From the NCBI GenBank assembly GCA_937982515.1, contig CALJMB010000326.1, positions 1 to 55,822 on the forward strand: 55,822 nucleotides of DNA. The letters are read 5' to 3'. Source of the DNA: an uncultured Balneolaceae bacterium. Its GTDB lineage: Bacteria > Bacteroidota > Rhodothermia > Balneolales > Balneolaceae. Shown piece by piece: positions 1 to 9,815 of the stretch. The notes beneath the pieces were generated by a model that made no database searches, had not been told where the DNA came from, and was given only the letters and a program-made list of their open reading frames with translations. Numbering within the stretch: the first letter of the stretch is position 1; each line of letters begins with the position of its first letter. The position numbers were made by a program, and so were the translations under genes.

Positions 1-507
1 CTTGGGCGGATGAACCCGGGTTGCCGGTTCACACGTTCACACGTTGTTCCGAAGACGGGTTCACCCCTAAATCCCCTATAGGGGATTTATTGAATGGCGC
101 AGACAGGAGCACGAACGGACGTTCGCGCTATACCTAAGAAGAACGTAACCGCTCTGCACGGCCTTCCGGCCTCTGCTCAAGACACAACCGCTATCTGTAA
201 CAGAGAACCCTTTATACTTCGGAACAAAATCTCTTAGAGAGGTTAGAATGATCGCTTAGTATAAAAACAGTCAAGAACATCATCTTACAGTCAGGTTAAA
301 CTAAAAGCACAACAGTTATATAAGGTTGATCAAAAAGTTGCAGGGTACGGTACTGCCTGAGTGAATTTTGAAGGCGCTCTTCGCCGTAAAGTCTGCCCCG
401 GCGCATCGAATTAGGAAACGTATGGTGAGTACGTTCTGAAATATTTGGGTGTGCTGTGCGTTTTGTTCCGGTGCAGACAAGAGATTTTTTAATAATCGTT
501 CTTATAT
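1..507. other. Intergenic region with short palindromes
   Basis: No convincing coding sequence. It holds a perfect 22-bp palindrome at 68-89 (core AATCCCCTATAGGGGATT) and, at 109-128, one copy of a dispersed 20-bp repeat also found at 12235-12254 and 50316-50335. The last 150 bases before the histidine kinase are presumably its promoter region, but I see no clear promoter boxes. Confidence 0.6.
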
Positions 508-2046
508 ATGAGTACAGAAGAAACTCCGGAAGAACATAATCAGACAGGGTTCAGAAGCTACAGACTTAATCTCATAGAGGAGTTATTCGACAATACACCC
601 ATGCCAACATGTATACTGGAAGGGCCCGATCACCGGTTGCGCTACATGAATCAGAGGTTCCGCCAGTTATATGGAAATCGTCTGCTTCGTCCCGGAGTGC
701 AGGCAAAGGATATTCTATCTTACTTTAAAGGCTATAAAGGAGAGGCAGGCAACGGGTTGAAAATACTGAATCGCATCTATACCACAGGCGAGCCTTTTTT
801 CGCCAACGAATTCAAAGCTTCTATAGATTCTAAAGGCACAGGAGAGCTCGAAGAAAGGTATTTCAACTTGATCTGCCAGCCCTTAAAAGATATAAAAGAA
901 GAAGTATACGGACTTTTTATTATCGGTTATGAGGTTACGGGGCAGGTAGAGTACCGCCAGGAGATAGTAGAGCAGGAGCGGAAGCTTAAAATAGCCCTTG
1001 AAGGCGCGAATATCGGTTTTTGGGAGGTAGATGCCAAAAACAAGGTATTTAATTTCGTGTCCGATGAATTTAAAGAACAGCTCGGTTACCCGCCCGAGGC
1101 CTCTCTCAGCTACCAGGATTTTCTGGAGGCCGTACATCCGGATGATATTGAGAAAGTGAGAAATAAATATAAACAGGCAGCAGATGCCGACAGATTGTAC
1201 GAGGTCGAATATCGGGTAGTATGGCCGGATGGATCCCTGCACTGGATATTAGATCGCGGGCAAATTATTTTCGATGAAAACGGGGTTCAGGACCGCCGTA
1301 TTGGCGTAAGCATCGATATCACCCAAAGTAAACAGGTTGAACAGCAACTGAAAGAAACCCTTCGGCTGCGGGATAACTTCCTGTCCATAGCTTCCCACGA
1401 ACTGCAAACTCCGGTTACCAGTATGAAAGTACAGGCTGAACTGTTTGAACGCCAGTTGAGTGAAGCAGGAGATCAGGCTTATGCCGAGCAAGCCAGAAAA
1501 ATCAGTGAGAGGGTAGATGAACTATCCCGGCTAACGGGAGAGCTGCTTGATATCTCCCGCATAGAAGAGGGGAAGCTGCAGTTGGAAAAAGAACTATTCC
1601 CTATCTCCGGGCTGATAGAAGATTCTGCCAATACATTCAGGCACGTTTCCCATCACGATATTGAAATAAGAGGCAGCGGCACTCAATATGTCTATGCCGA
1701 CAGGTTCCGCATAGGGCAGGTGTTGATGAACCTGCTGGAAAATGCCATTAAGTACTCGCCTGATGAGAATAAAATCATTATACGCTACCGGGTGGATGCA
1801 GGAAAAGTAGTGGTATCGGTCACTGATTTCGGCATTGGAGTATCCAGGGAGGATCAACAGAAAGTGTTCCAGCGGTTCTTTAAGGGGAAGGACAAGATAA
1901 AGGAAACCTATCCTGGATTTGGGGTGGGGCTTTACATCTCTCTAAAGATCGTTGAACGACACGGCGGAGGTATTTGGGTAGAAGATAACAAGGGAAAAGG
2001 CTCGGTTTTCTCCTTCAGCCTGCCTCTGGCAGATGCCGGTAATTGA
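508..2046 (+). CDS. PAS-domain sensor histidine kinase
   Basis: A 512-residue sensor kinase that autophosphorylates on histidine and would pass the phosphate to an unknown response regulator. Two PAS folds are visible: a divergent one at about residues 20-145, and a PAS_3/PAC-type one at about 160-280 with the typical stretch YRVVWPDGSLHWILDRG. The HisKA motif SHELQTP places the phospho-acceptor at His297. The ATPase domain has an N box NLLENAIKYSP starting at Asn408, a G1 box DFGIGV, an F box QRFFKG and a G2 box GFGVGLYIS. No signal peptide or membrane segment is apparent, so it is probably cytoplasmic. No response-regulator gene lies next to it; the neighbour clpB is convergent. The family call is firm; the signal sensed is unknown. 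Confidence 0.93.
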   Translation: MSTEETPEEHNQTGFRSYRLNLIEELFDNTPMPTCILEGPDHRLRYMNQRFRQLYGNRLLRPGVQAKDILSYFKGYKGEAGNGLKILNRIYTTGEPFFANEFKASIDSKGTGELEERYFNLICQPLKDIKEEVYGLFIIGYEVTGQVEYRQEIVEQERKLKIALEGANIGFWEVDAKNKVFNFVSDEFKEQLGYPPEASLSYQDFLEAVHPDDIEKVRNKYKQAADADRLYEVEYRVVWPDGSLHWILDRGQIIFDENGVQDRRIGVSIDITQSKQVEQQLKETLRLRDNFLSIASHELQTPVTSMKVQAELFERQLSEAGDQAYAEQARKISERVDELSRLTGELLDISRIEEGKLQLEKELFPISGLIEDSANTFRHVSHHDIEIRGSGTQYVYADRFRIGQVLMNLLENAIKYSPDENKIIIRYRVDAGKVVVSVTDFGIGVSREDQQKVFQRFFKGKDKIKETYPGFGVGLYISLKIVERHGGGIWVEDNKGKGSVFSFSLPLADAGN

Positions 2047-2163
2047 TTTACGGATTCGGTTTATCCCTCCTGAATTCCCTAAAGGGGGCTTTGGGCACCC
2101 TTAACCTGCACTAAAGCATATTTAGCAGCCGGCCCGATAACGTTCCCCTTCCCGGGCGTTGCC

Positions 2164-2206
2164 AGAAAAAAATACAGGATATCCGCCGACTGGCGGATAT
2201 CCTGTA
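2164..2206 (-). terminator. Intrinsic terminator of clpB
   Basis: A perfect 15-bp stem (arms 2173-2187 and 2192-2206) with a 4-nt loop. Read on the minus strand it is followed directly by seven T residues (2166-2172), which fits a Rho-independent terminator just beyond the clpB stop. The plus-strand side has no T run, so it is probably one-directional. Confidence 0.88.
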
Positions 2207-2261
2207 CATGATTGATTTCGGCGTATAATTTCATGCAGAATTACAGCATCCTGCAACTGCA

Positions 2262-4895
2262 TCAGTCCGCCCAGGCTTCGGCATCGCTGAATACCTCGGC
2301 AAACTCAATGGTTTCGCCATCCGGGCTGAGTGTGGCCTCGAACTCTGCCGGGCCTTCATCATCACGCTTGATTAAATGCGTAGCCAGTTTGTTGACGATC
2401 TGGGTCTGTATAAGGCGCTTCAGAGGCCGCGCACCATACACAGGATCGTATCCACGGACCGCCAGCCAGTCTTTTACGCCGTCGGTAATGTTCACTTTCA
2501 CACCGCGCTTTTCCAGCATCTGATCTACCCGCTTAAGCTGTATCTCCACAATCATACGGATGTGTTCTTTACTGAGCGGATGGAACACGATGATGTCATC
2601 CACCCGATTCAGAAACTCCGGCCGGATCGTTTTCCTGAGCTGATCCAGCAGCTTATCCTGCAGTTCATGGTACACTTCCTCGCTGAAGCGGCCACCCGTC
2701 TCCTCAATCTTATCCTGGATCAGGTGAGAGCCGATGTTGCTGGTCATAATGATGATGGTGTTGGTAAAGTTTACGGTAACACCTTTATTATCCGTCAGGC
2801 GGCCCTCATCCAGTACCTGCAGCAGGATGTTGAATACATCCGGGTGCGCCTTTTCAACCTCATCCAGCAGTACGACAGAATAGGGGTGGCGGCGTACAGC
2901 TTCGGTGAGCTGGCCGCCTTCCTCATAGCCTACATAGCCCGGAGGGGCACCGACCAGGCGGCTCACACTGTGGCGCTCCATGTATTCACTCATGTCTATG
3001 CGCACCATCGCGTGCTCGTCATCAAACAGAAAGTCGGCCAGTGAGCGCGCCAATTCCGTCTTACCCACGCCTGTTGAGCCGAGGAAGAAGAAGGAACCGA
3101 TGGGACGGTTTTCGTCCTGGAGTCCGGCACGCGCCCGGCGAACGGCGTTGGATACCGCTTCGATGGCTGCATCCTGGCCGATTACACGTTTGTGGAGCTC
3201 TTCTTCCAGCATAACCAGTTTCTGCCGCTCACTCTGCAACATCTTATGAACCGGCACACCCGTCCACCGCGATACAATATCAGCGATTTCTTCGGCTTCT
3301 ACCTCTTCCTTCAGCATGGCTCTGCCTTCCTGAATTTGGGCCAGCTTTTCGTTGGTCTCTTTCAGGTCATTTTCCAGTTGGATAATGGTACCGTAGCGGA
3401 GCTCGGCTACTTTTTCGTAGTTGCCTTCACGTTCCGCCTTCTCGGCCTCATTACGCGTGGTTTCAATGGCTTGCTTTAGTTCGCGCGTCTTCTGTATGAG
3501 GTCGCGTTCCATATTCCACTGAGCCCGCATGGAACTGCGCTGCTCCGTCAGGTCGGCCAGCTCCTTGTCTATACTTTGGATTTTGGCTTCTTCGTTTTCG
3601 CGCTTCAGTGCCTCACGTTCGATTTCCAGCTGGCGGATCTGCCGCTCTATACTGTCCAGCTCTTCCGGCATAGAATCGATTTCCAGCCGCAGCCGCGAGG
3701 CCGCTTCATCGATCAGGTCGATTGCTTTGTCAGGCAGGAAACGGTCTGAAATGTAGCGGTGCGAGAGCTCGGCGGCGGCTACTATAGCGCCGTCGGTAAT
3801 ACGCACCCCGTGGTGCAGCTCGTAGCGTTCCTGCAATCCACGCAGGATAGATACGGTATCCTCAACTGAGGGTTCTCCAATATATACGGTCTGGAGGCGA
3901 CGCTCCAGCGCTTTGTCTTTTTCAATATACTTGCGGTACTCGTTTGTTGTGGTGGCACCGATGGCGTGCAGCTCTCCCCGCGCCAGTGAAGGTTTAAGGA
4001 TATTGGCCGCATCCATAGCCCCTTCGCTGGCTCCGGCTCCAACCAGGGTGTGTATTTCGTCTATAAAGAGAATAATCTCTCCATTGGAGTCGTTAACTTC
4101 GTTGATTACCGCCTTGAGCCGTTCCTCAAACTCACCGCGGAATTTGGTACCGGCCATAAGGGCTCCCATGTCCAAAGCTACGATACGCTTGGTTTTGAGT
4201 CCTTCAGGCACATCGCCCCGGGTGATGCGAAGCGCCATACCCTCGGCAATAGCCGTTTTACCAACGCCGGGTTCACCAATAAGCACTGGGTTGTTCTTGG
4301 TACGGCGGGTGAGGATCTGCATGACCCGGCGTATTTCCTGATCGCGCCCGATTACCGGGTCCAGTCTGTTCTTCTCCGCCAGTTCATTCAGGTCACGCGC
4401 ATACTTTTTCAAGGCATTATAGCGGCTCTCGGCATTGGGATCGTCTACTTTCTGTGAGCCGCGCACATCCTGCAATACTTTAAGAATATCGTTCTTTTTA
4501 ATACCGTGCTGTTTCAGCAGTCTGGAAACTTCGCCTTTGGCCTCGATCATTCCGATGAGAATATGTTCGGAGCTGATATACTCATCGCCAAGCTCATCGG
4601 CCGCTTTCTGCGCACGATCGAAAAGCTCTTTCGAGTCGTTAGAAAGATACTGGCCCGATACGGAAGCGCCTTTAACTACCGGTAACTTGTCTTTAACCTG
4701 CTCAAGTTCGCTTCTCAACTGGGGGATATGCACTCCCAGCTTATTCAAAATTGTATTTACAATATTGTCCGCGTCAGAGAGCAGGGCCAGTAATATATGG
4801 GCAGGGTCTACCGCCTGATGATTATGGCCCGAAGCAATGTCCAGAGCTGACTGAATGGCCTCCTGTGCTTTTAATGTAAATTTATTGAGGTTCAT
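2262..4895 (-). CDS. clpB: ATP-dependent disaggregase ClpB
   Basis: An 877-residue Hsp100 chaperone that, with DnaK/DnaJ, pulls polypeptides out of aggregates. The order is: Clp N-domain (about 1-145), first AAA+ module with Walker A GEPGVGKT at 207-214, the coiled-coil middle domain rich in Glu/Lys/Arg (about 410-530) that distinguishes ClpB from ClpA/ClpC, a second AAA+ module with Walker A GSTGVGKT at 606-613, and a C-terminal D2-small domain. The reading frame stays open upstream to 4976, but the family's N-terminus (MNLNKFTLKAQEAIQ) begins at the ATG at 4895, so I use that start. Length is near the usual 860-880. It sits among other proteostasis genes (dnaJ-like, degP-like, hsp20), though each seems to have its own transcription unit. 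It ends at an intrinsic terminator. Confidence 0.97.
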   Translation of the reverse strand: MNLNKFTLKAQEAIQSALDIASGHNHQAVDPAHILLALLSDADNIVNTILNKLGVHIPQLRSELEQVKDKLPVVKGASVSGQYLSNDSKELFDRAQKAADELGDEYISSEHILIGMIEAKGEVSRLLKQHGIKKNDILKVLQDVRGSQKVDDPNAESRYNALKKYARDLNELAEKNRLDPVIGRDQEIRRVMQILTRRTKNNPVLIGEPGVGKTAIAEGMALRITRGDVPEGLKTKRIVALDMGALMAGTKFRGEFEERLKAVINEVNDSNGEIILFIDEIHTLVGAGASEGAMDAANILKPSLARGELHAIGATTTNEYRKYIEKDKALERRLQTVYIGEPSVEDTVSILRGLQERYELHHGVRITDGAIVAAAELSHRYISDRFLPDKAIDLIDEAASRLRLEIDSMPEELDSIERQIRQLEIEREALKRENEEAKIQSIDKELADLTEQRSSMRAQWNMERDLIQKTRELKQAIETTRNEAEKAEREGNYEKVAELRYGTIIQLENDLKETNEKLAQIQEGRAMLKEEVEAEEIADIVSRWTGVPVHKMLQSERQKLVMLEEELHKRVIGQDAAIEAVSNAVRRARAGLQDENRPIGSFFFLGSTGVGKTELARSLADFLFDDEHAMVRIDMSEYMERHSVSRLVGAPPGYVGYEEGGQLTEAVRRHPYSVVLLDEVEKAHPDVFNILLQVLDEGRLTDNKGVTVNFTNTIIIMTSNIGSHLIQDKIEETGGRFSEEVYHELQDKLLDQLRKTIRPEFLNRVDDIIVFHPLSKEHIRMIVEIQLKRVDQMLEKRGVKVNITDGVKDWLAVRGYDPVYGARPLKRLIQTQIVNKLATHLIKRDDEGPAEFEATLSPDGETIEFAEVFSDAEAWAD

Positions 4896-5203
4896 AATAG
4901 TCTTGTGGTTTATTCCTGAAAATCCTTCTGTTTTTGTTTTATATACGAGCCAATACCATACCGGCTGGTAAAGCATGTCTAAATTACAGCCATCCAGTTG
5001 TAAACATCTGTCTTTTTTACCTAAAAATCAGATTTCTGTCAAATCGGTACCTATGGATGTGCCTCGACGTATGTTTTGGCAGTATTTGTGGCGCCTCGTG
5101 TGATTATGGCCGTAAAATGAGTGCCGGAACCTGCAAGCGGTGCAACAGGTATAGAAAAATAAATTCCAGTTCCGTTTGATTCCCAGGGAGATACTACACG
5201 CTT
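4896..5203. other. Divergent promoter region clpB / antiporter
   Basis: About 308 bases between two divergent genes. On the minus strand there is a TTGACA followed after 17 bases by TAAAAA (near 5005-5040), a possible promoter for clpB, but no CIRCE-type inverted repeat was seen. On the plus strand a purine-rich AGGGAG precedes the antiporter ATG. An open frame at 4934-5179 has no recognisable protein features and is not called. Confidence 0.45.
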
Positions 5204-6430
5204 ATGGATGTTTACTTCTTAAGTATGCTGGTTATAGGTTTCGCGGCATTGAGTATGGCGTGGGTACCGGAACTGACCCGGAAGATCAATATATCCTATT
5301 CCATTGTTTACGTGGCGCTGGGGGTTATAATATACAGCGTATTTGACACGCTTCCCTGGCCCGACCCATTGTGGGAGGAAGATTTTACCGTCCACTTCAC
5401 CGAACTAGTTGTTATCATTGCGCTGATGGGAACCGGATTGAAAATCGACAATCCATTCTCATTCCGCACATGGCATACACCGCTTCGGCTCATATTCATA
5501 ACTATGGGGGTATCTATTTTTGCCCTGGCGGCATTGGGGTATTGGTTCTGCGGTTTTGATATCGCTTCGTCCGTACTACTGGGGGCGGTACTGGCACCTA
5601 CCGATCCGGTCCTGGCATCAGACGTGCAGGTGGGACCTCCAAGCCAAGGTAAGGAAGACGATGATGTACGGTTCACGCTCACGGCGGAGGCAGGTATGAA
5701 CGACGGGATGGCTTTTCCTTTCACCTGGCTGGCTATTGTACTGGCTATTTCTAATGAAACAGGCGAGCCCTGGCTGGTTGAGTGGTTGGCATATGATGTG
5801 GTTTACCGAATTCTGGCGGGGCTGATCATCGGGGTAGGTATGGGGCGAATACTCGCTTATCTGTTTTTCGAACTCCCGGAACGGATGCTGCTTCAGGATG
5901 TACGGGCAGGCTTTGTAGCTCTTTCGATGACTCTGTTCGTGTACGGGCTAACTGAACTGGCACATGGATATGGTTTTGTTTCTGTCTTTGTCGCTGCCCT
6001 TGCTTTCAGAAGTTTTGAAACGACCCATGAATACCACAAGGAGTTACACGATTTTACCCAACAGATTGAACATATTCTGCTGGCCGTTATTTTGATTCTG
6101 TTCGGAGGAAGCCTGGTAAGCGGAGTGCTGGATGAACTGACCTGGAGTATGGTGCTAGGTGGCTTGGTGTATGTGTTCCTGATCCGGCCGGTAGCAGGCC
6201 TGATGGGACTGGCCGGAACCCGCCTCAGCCGGAGAGAGAAGGGAGCCATCAGCTTTTTTGGCATCAAAGGAGTGGGGTCGTTCTTTTATCTTGCCTTTGC
6301 TCTGGATAATGCCGGCTTTCAGTACGAATCCGAGATATGGGCATTTGTTGCTTTTGTCGTTATGAGTTCAATCCTGGTTCATGGCTTAACCGCGCCGTTT
6401 ACCATGGAGAAACTGAAACTGAACATGTAA
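5204..6430 (+). CDS. Cation:proton antiporter (CPA1/NhaP-type)
   Basis: A 408-residue polytopic inner-membrane protein with about 12 hydrophobic segments. It carries the CPA1 hallmarks: TDPV at 133-136 in the unwound helix region and AEAGMNDG at 161-168, whose acidic/Asn pair corresponds to the conserved ion-binding residues of NhaP-type exchangers. The likely role is exchange of Na+ (or K+) for H+ across the cytoplasmic membrane, supporting pH and salt homeostasis. It lacks the long cytoplasmic C-terminal extension of some CPA1 members. It is monocistronic as far as can be seen. The ion specificity cannot be read from the sequence. Confidence 0.88.
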   Translation: MDVYFLSMLVIGFAALSMAWVPELTRKINISYSIVYVALGVIIYSVFDTLPWPDPLWEEDFTVHFTELVVIIALMGTGLKIDNPFSFRTWHTPLRLIFITMGVSIFALAALGYWFCGFDIASSVLLGAVLAPTDPVLASDVQVGPPSQGKEDDDVRFTLTAEAGMNDGMAFPFTWLAIVLAISNETGEPWLVEWLAYDVVYRILAGLIIGVGMGRILAYLFFELPERMLLQDVRAGFVALSMTLFVYGLTELAHGYGFVSVFVAALAFRSFETTHEYHKELHDFTQQIEHILLAVILILFGGSLVSGVLDELTWSMVLGGLVYVFLIRPVAGLMGLAGTRLSRREKGAISFFGIKGVGSFFYLAFALDNAGFQYESEIWAFVAFVVMSSILVHGLTAPFTMEKLKLNM

Positions 6431-6594
6431 ACGGAGAGGAAGGAAACGAATAAGTGTTATAATCGCAGTTGGCGGTCTGTCTATACATGAAGCATATCGG
6501 ACGGCGTTGAAAAGGAAGTATATTATGTGCTCTGTGCCTTGCCGTACTGCTGTCATGGAGATATCGGTTAAACGTTTAGCTGCACATACAATCC

Positions 6595-6963
6595 ATGTAC
6601 CACATCCTCGATATATTCTTTCTCATATTCCACAGTACGCTTATTCTGTTCAATCTGTTTGGGTGGATGTGGAAGAAAACCCGGAAGCTGAATTTAGTAA
6701 CCCTATCTCTGACTGCTTTCTCCTGGATTGTACTTGGTCTTTGGTATGGCTTCGGCTATTGCCCCTGTACCGACTGGCATTGGAGAGTACGAAGGGAGCT
6801 GGGGTATAGAGATCTGCCCAACTCCTACATCAAGTTCTTAATTGATGAACTGGCGGGAATTGAAATCGCCGCCTATACCGTTGATCTGTGGACGGCCATT
6901 CTGTTTGCTGCTGCGTTTGTAGTATCGATCTGTATAAACCTGAAGAAAGAACAGGGCTTGTAG
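6595..6963 (+). CDS. Small membrane protein, DUF2784-like
   Basis: A 122-residue protein with three to four hydrophobic segments (about residues 3-26, 36-55 and 95-115) and a conserved-looking loop CPCTDWHWRVRRELG at about 70-85 that recalls the DUF2784 family. The function is unknown. A second frame across the same DNA (6507-6809) lacks membrane pattern and family resemblance and is left out. I am fairly sure that the frame is coding, less sure of the family name. Confidence 0.62.
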   Translation: MYHILDIFFLIFHSTLILFNLFGWMWKKTRKLNLVTLSLTAFSWIVLGLWYGFGYCPCTDWHWRVRRELGYRDLPNSYIKFLIDELAGIEIAAYTVDLWTAILFAAAFVVSICINLKKEQGL

Positions 6964-6968
6964 TCTGA

Positions 6969-7058
6969 ATTCAGAATTCTGAATGGCGTGGTAAAAGGCT
7001 GTAGCTGTAGAATTGTAAAATCGTTGAGGAAGCTCTCTACAGTTTTGCAATTCTACAG
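6969..7058. repeat. Palindrome and imperfect inverted repeat after the DUF2784-like gene
   Basis: A perfect 16-bp palindrome ATTCAGAATTCTGAAT at 6969-6984 is followed by an inverted repeat with arms at 7005-7020 (CTGTAGAATTGTAAAA) and 7043-7058, 15 of 16 positions matching across a 22-base loop. It lies between convergent genes and could act as a weak terminator or be a member of the dispersed intergenic repeats seen elsewhere in the window. Confidence 0.6.
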
Positions 7059-7087
7059 TTCTACGGTGTCATCACTCATTACTTCTA

Positions 7088-8077
7088 CTAACTGCTGCGT
7101 AGCTTAGCCAGTCTCTGGAAAAGCTCTTTTTCCTTTTCGGAGAGTTTTTCGGGAACCTGAATCTGCACGCGGACCAGGAAGTCACCTTTTTGGGAGGGAT
7201 TCTGGAATTTGGGCATGCCCAGACCCGTTAATCTGAAAAGCTTGCCGCCTGAAGTGCCGGCCGGAATATTAAGTTTTGCTTTTCCGCCTGGGGTCGGCAC
7301 TACAACCTCGCCTCCCAGTACGGCTGTGTAAAGGTCTACAGGTTGATTGTAGTAAATATTATCACCTTTGCGCTCATACCCTTCCGGTATATTGACGCGG
7401 ATGGTCAGGTATAAATCTCCCTTAAGCCCACCTGGTATGGACGAGGCCCCTTTGCCACTGAGTTTGAGACGCTGGCCGTCTTTTATTCCCTTGGGTATTT
7501 TTACCTTCATTTTTTCATCGCCTACCCGCAGGGTACGGCTGGTGCCTTTATAAGCTTCCTGAAGGGTAATCTCTACTTCTGCTTCAATGTCTCTCTGAGT
7601 GGTTCCGGTTGCTTGCTGCCGGGCAGTTCTGGTTCTGAAATCCTGTGCCTGAGAACGCCCTCCGAAGGGACTCCCACCTCCGAACAGCGTTTCAAAAAAG
7701 CTGGAGAATGGACGGCCTCCCCCCGTTTGTCCTTCACCAAAAATATCGTTGAAATTCACTTGGTAAGACTGTCCGCCAAAGCCCTGTTGTTGTCCCTGCC
7801 GGGCATACCGTGACCAGTCAAAATCGTCAGCGCCTCCACCGGAACGCTGATACTGTTTCCAGTCTTTTCCCACCCTGTCGTATAGTTTTCGTTTTTCAGG
7901 GTCTTGTAATACTTCGTAAGCCTCTCCTACTTCTTTAAACTTTTCCTCTGCAGAAGGGTCATCAGGATTTCTGTCCGGATGGTACTTGGCGGCCAGTTTG
8001 CGGTAAGCTTTCTTTATCTCATCCTGAGAAGCATTCCTGCCAACCCCTAATATGTTATAGTAGTTTTTGTATTCCAT
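7088..8077 (-). CDS. DnaJ-family co-chaperone, CbpA-type (class B)
   Basis: A 329-residue J-domain protein that would stimulate DnaK's ATPase. The J domain occupies about residues 4-70 with the essential HPD at 33-35. A Gly/Phe/Gln-rich linker (about 75-165) follows, then two beta-sandwich substrate-binding domains (about 170-325). The zinc-finger domain (four CxxCxGxG) of classical DnaJ is absent, which makes it class B like CbpA. It stands alone between convergent and co-directional genes, next to other chaperone and protease genes. The promoter region contains no obvious heat-shock element. Confidence 0.93.
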   Translation of the reverse strand: MEYKNYYNILGVGRNASQDEIKKAYRKLAAKYHPDRNPDDPSAEEKFKEVGEAYEVLQDPEKRKLYDRVGKDWKQYQRSGGGADDFDWSRYARQGQQQGFGGQSYQVNFNDIFGEGQTGGGRPFSSFFETLFGGGSPFGGRSQAQDFRTRTARQQATGTTQRDIEAEVEITLQEAYKGTSRTLRVGDEKMKVKIPKGIKDGQRLKLSGKGASSIPGGLKGDLYLTIRVNIPEGYERKGDNIYYNQPVDLYTAVLGGEVVVPTPGGKAKLNIPAGTSGGKLFRLTGLGMPKFQNPSQKGDFLVRVQIQVPEKLSEKEKELFQRLAKLRSS

Positions 8078-8202
8078 TGTAAACTGCTATGGATAGTATA
8101 TTAATCAATGTTATAACGCATTGTATACAGAAGCAAATAAGATGCCATCCCCTCAACCCTATCGAATTGGCAAATATACTCATTTATTAAGTCAGGCTGT
8201 CA

Positions 8203-8236
8203 TAAAAAAAGCCCTCCGGGTTGCAGAGGGCTTTTT
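8203..8236 (-). terminator. Intrinsic terminator of the degP-like gene
   Basis: An 11-bp stem (AAAAAGCCCTC at 8206-8216 with GAGGGCTTTTT at 8226-8236) and a 9-base loop. On the minus strand the stem ends in a run of seven T, so it should terminate the degP-like transcript. The plus strand also ends in five T, but no gene uses it. Confidence 0.88.
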
Positions 8237-8261
8237 GCTTGAGGTTGCTGCGAGGCCTTTT

Positions 8262-9755
8262 CTATAATTCGAAAGCGATGAACAAGCCGGTGCCTTGCCT
8301 TATAACTCTGAGCAGAACAGCCTGATTGCCTTCTTCAACCAGTTCGTTCATGATATTGTTGAAGTCTCCCACATCTTCTATACGCTGGCGGGCAATACTT
8401 ACAATGACATCGCCTTGCCTGAGCCCCTGACGATAGGCGTCACTTCCCCTGCTGATGTTTGTAACTACCACACCTTTGGTATTTCGGGAAAGTTTTAGCT
8501 GACGCGCAATTTCCGGCGTTACGTTCTGCACTGCAAATCCAAGATTGTCTTCCAGATCTCCACCGCCAGAAGAGTCATTGGAAGAAGCGGTTTGGTCACC
8601 GGGTAATTCACCCAGGGATACTTCTATCTTTTGTTGTTCTCCATCGCGAATAATGTCCAGTGTAACCTTTGTTCCTGGTTTTTTGCCGGCCACATCTGTC
8701 CGGAATGCGTAGTAGGTTTTCACGCGCTTACCGTTCATGGCTATGATAACATCGCCTTCCTGTAAGCCGGCTTCCTCAGCAGGGGTGCCTTCTTCAACAG
8801 TGTTGATAAGAACCCCTTGCGTTTGGTCAATACCTAATGCCTCAGCCATCGTGGCATCTAACGTTTGCCCAAAAATACCAAGGTAGGCCCTGGTAACTTC
8901 GCCCGTTTCGATGAGCTGTGTCATTATATTTTTGGCCATATCCACCGGGATAGCGAAACCGATGCCCTGATTCCCCCCCGAACGGGATGCGATGGCCGTA
9001 TTGATACCGATCAATTCCCCGTCAAGGTTGATTAGCGCCCCGCCGGAGTTCCCCGGGTTGATAGCGGCATCGGTTTGTATAAAGTTTTCATAACCGCCGG
9101 TCTGCTGGGCCAACCCTATCGCCCGTCCTTTTCCGGAAACAATACCGAACGAAACAGAATGAGCCAGATTGCCTCCAAAGGGACTGCCTATAGCCAGAAC
9201 AAACTCTCCGACGCGGACATTATCGCTGGTGCCCAGCTCAATGGCCGGGAGGTTTTTGGCATCTATTTTAAGAACGGCAACATCCGTTTGTGGGTCGGTG
9301 CCCACTATTTCCGCGTTCAACTCATTTCCTTCAAATGTACGGACCCGTATTTCGTCAGCGCCCTCCACTACGTGATTGTTGGTCAGGATATATCCATCCT
9401 GAGAGACGATTACACCTGAACCCAGCCCGCTTCGTTGAAATTTCTGAGTGTCGTCTTCGCCGGGGAAATTAAAAAACCGGGAAAAAGGGTTTTGTCTTGT
9501 AACCGTTTGTGTAGTAAAAACGGTTACCACTGTAGGGGTTGTTTTCTCGGTGATGTTTACAATCGCGTCATTTAAATCCTGCAGTGTATTAACGGGTTGC
9601 TGGTCAGACGGTTTTACATCGGTCGTTGAGGTAAAGTCAGGAAGATTGAAGACGGATGCTTTGTTATTTAATGGCTGCAGATCAATAGTATAAAAAGCGA
9701 TAAGCAAAACAGCCAAAGCCGCCAACAGAGCATGTATAGAGTTAAGTGGTTTCAT
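8262..9755 (-). CDS. degP: Periplasmic serine protease HtrA/DegP (Do family)
   Basis: A 497-residue HtrA protease with a hydrophobic N-terminal signal or anchor (about residues 6-22), a trypsin-like domain with the catalytic triad His128 (TNNHVV), Asp158 (TDVAV) and Ser237 (GNSGGA), and two PDZ domains (about 290-380 and 400-490). It would degrade or hold misfolded envelope proteins in the periplasm. Length and domain order match DegP/DegQ. A perfect palindrome TCTAACGTTAGA lies 49 bases upstream of the start; the same core occurs ahead of the DAHP synthase gene, hinting at a shared regulator. An intrinsic terminator follows the gene. Whether it is orthologous to DegP or DegQ cannot be settled. 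Confidence 0.94.
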   Translation of the reverse strand: MKPLNSIHALLAALAVLLIAFYTIDLQPLNNKASVFNLPDFTSTTDVKPSDQQPVNTLQDLNDAIVNITEKTTPTVVTVFTTQTVTRQNPFSRFFNFPGEDDTQKFQRSGLGSGVIVSQDGYILTNNHVVEGADEIRVRTFEGNELNAEIVGTDPQTDVAVLKIDAKNLPAIELGTSDNVRVGEFVLAIGSPFGGNLAHSVSFGIVSGKGRAIGLAQQTGGYENFIQTDAAINPGNSGGALINLDGELIGINTAIASRSGGNQGIGFAIPVDMAKNIMTQLIETGEVTRAYLGIFGQTLDATMAEALGIDQTQGVLINTVEEGTPAEEAGLQEGDVIIAMNGKRVKTYYAFRTDVAGKKPGTKVTLDIIRDGEQQKIEVSLGELPGDQTASSNDSSGGGDLEDNLGFAVQNVTPEIARQLKLSRNTKGVVVTNISRGSDAYRQGLRQGDVIVSIARQRIEDVGDFNNIMNELVEEGNQAVLLRVIRQGTGLFIAFEL

Positions 9756-9803
9756 ATTTAGCTCCGAATTTCAAAATTAAATAATAAGTTAAACAGATTG
9801 TTT

Positions 9804-9815
9804 TCTAACGTTAGA
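9804..9815. promoter_or_regulatory. Palindrome TCTAACGTTAGA upstream of degP
   Basis: A perfect 12-bp palindrome with core CTAACGTTAG, 49 bases before the degP-like start codon. The identical 10-bp core lies 36 bases before the DAHP synthase start (12154-12165). The size and symmetry suit a dimeric repressor. No regulator gene is adjacent, so the binding protein is unknown. Confidence 0.45.

Noticed and set aside
3913..4341. Long open frame opposite clpB
   Set aside because: It is the antisense shadow of a clearly conserved gene and has low-complexity Ser/Arg-rich translation with no family features. The same holds for the other long frames opposite uvrA, ilvD and the OPT gene.
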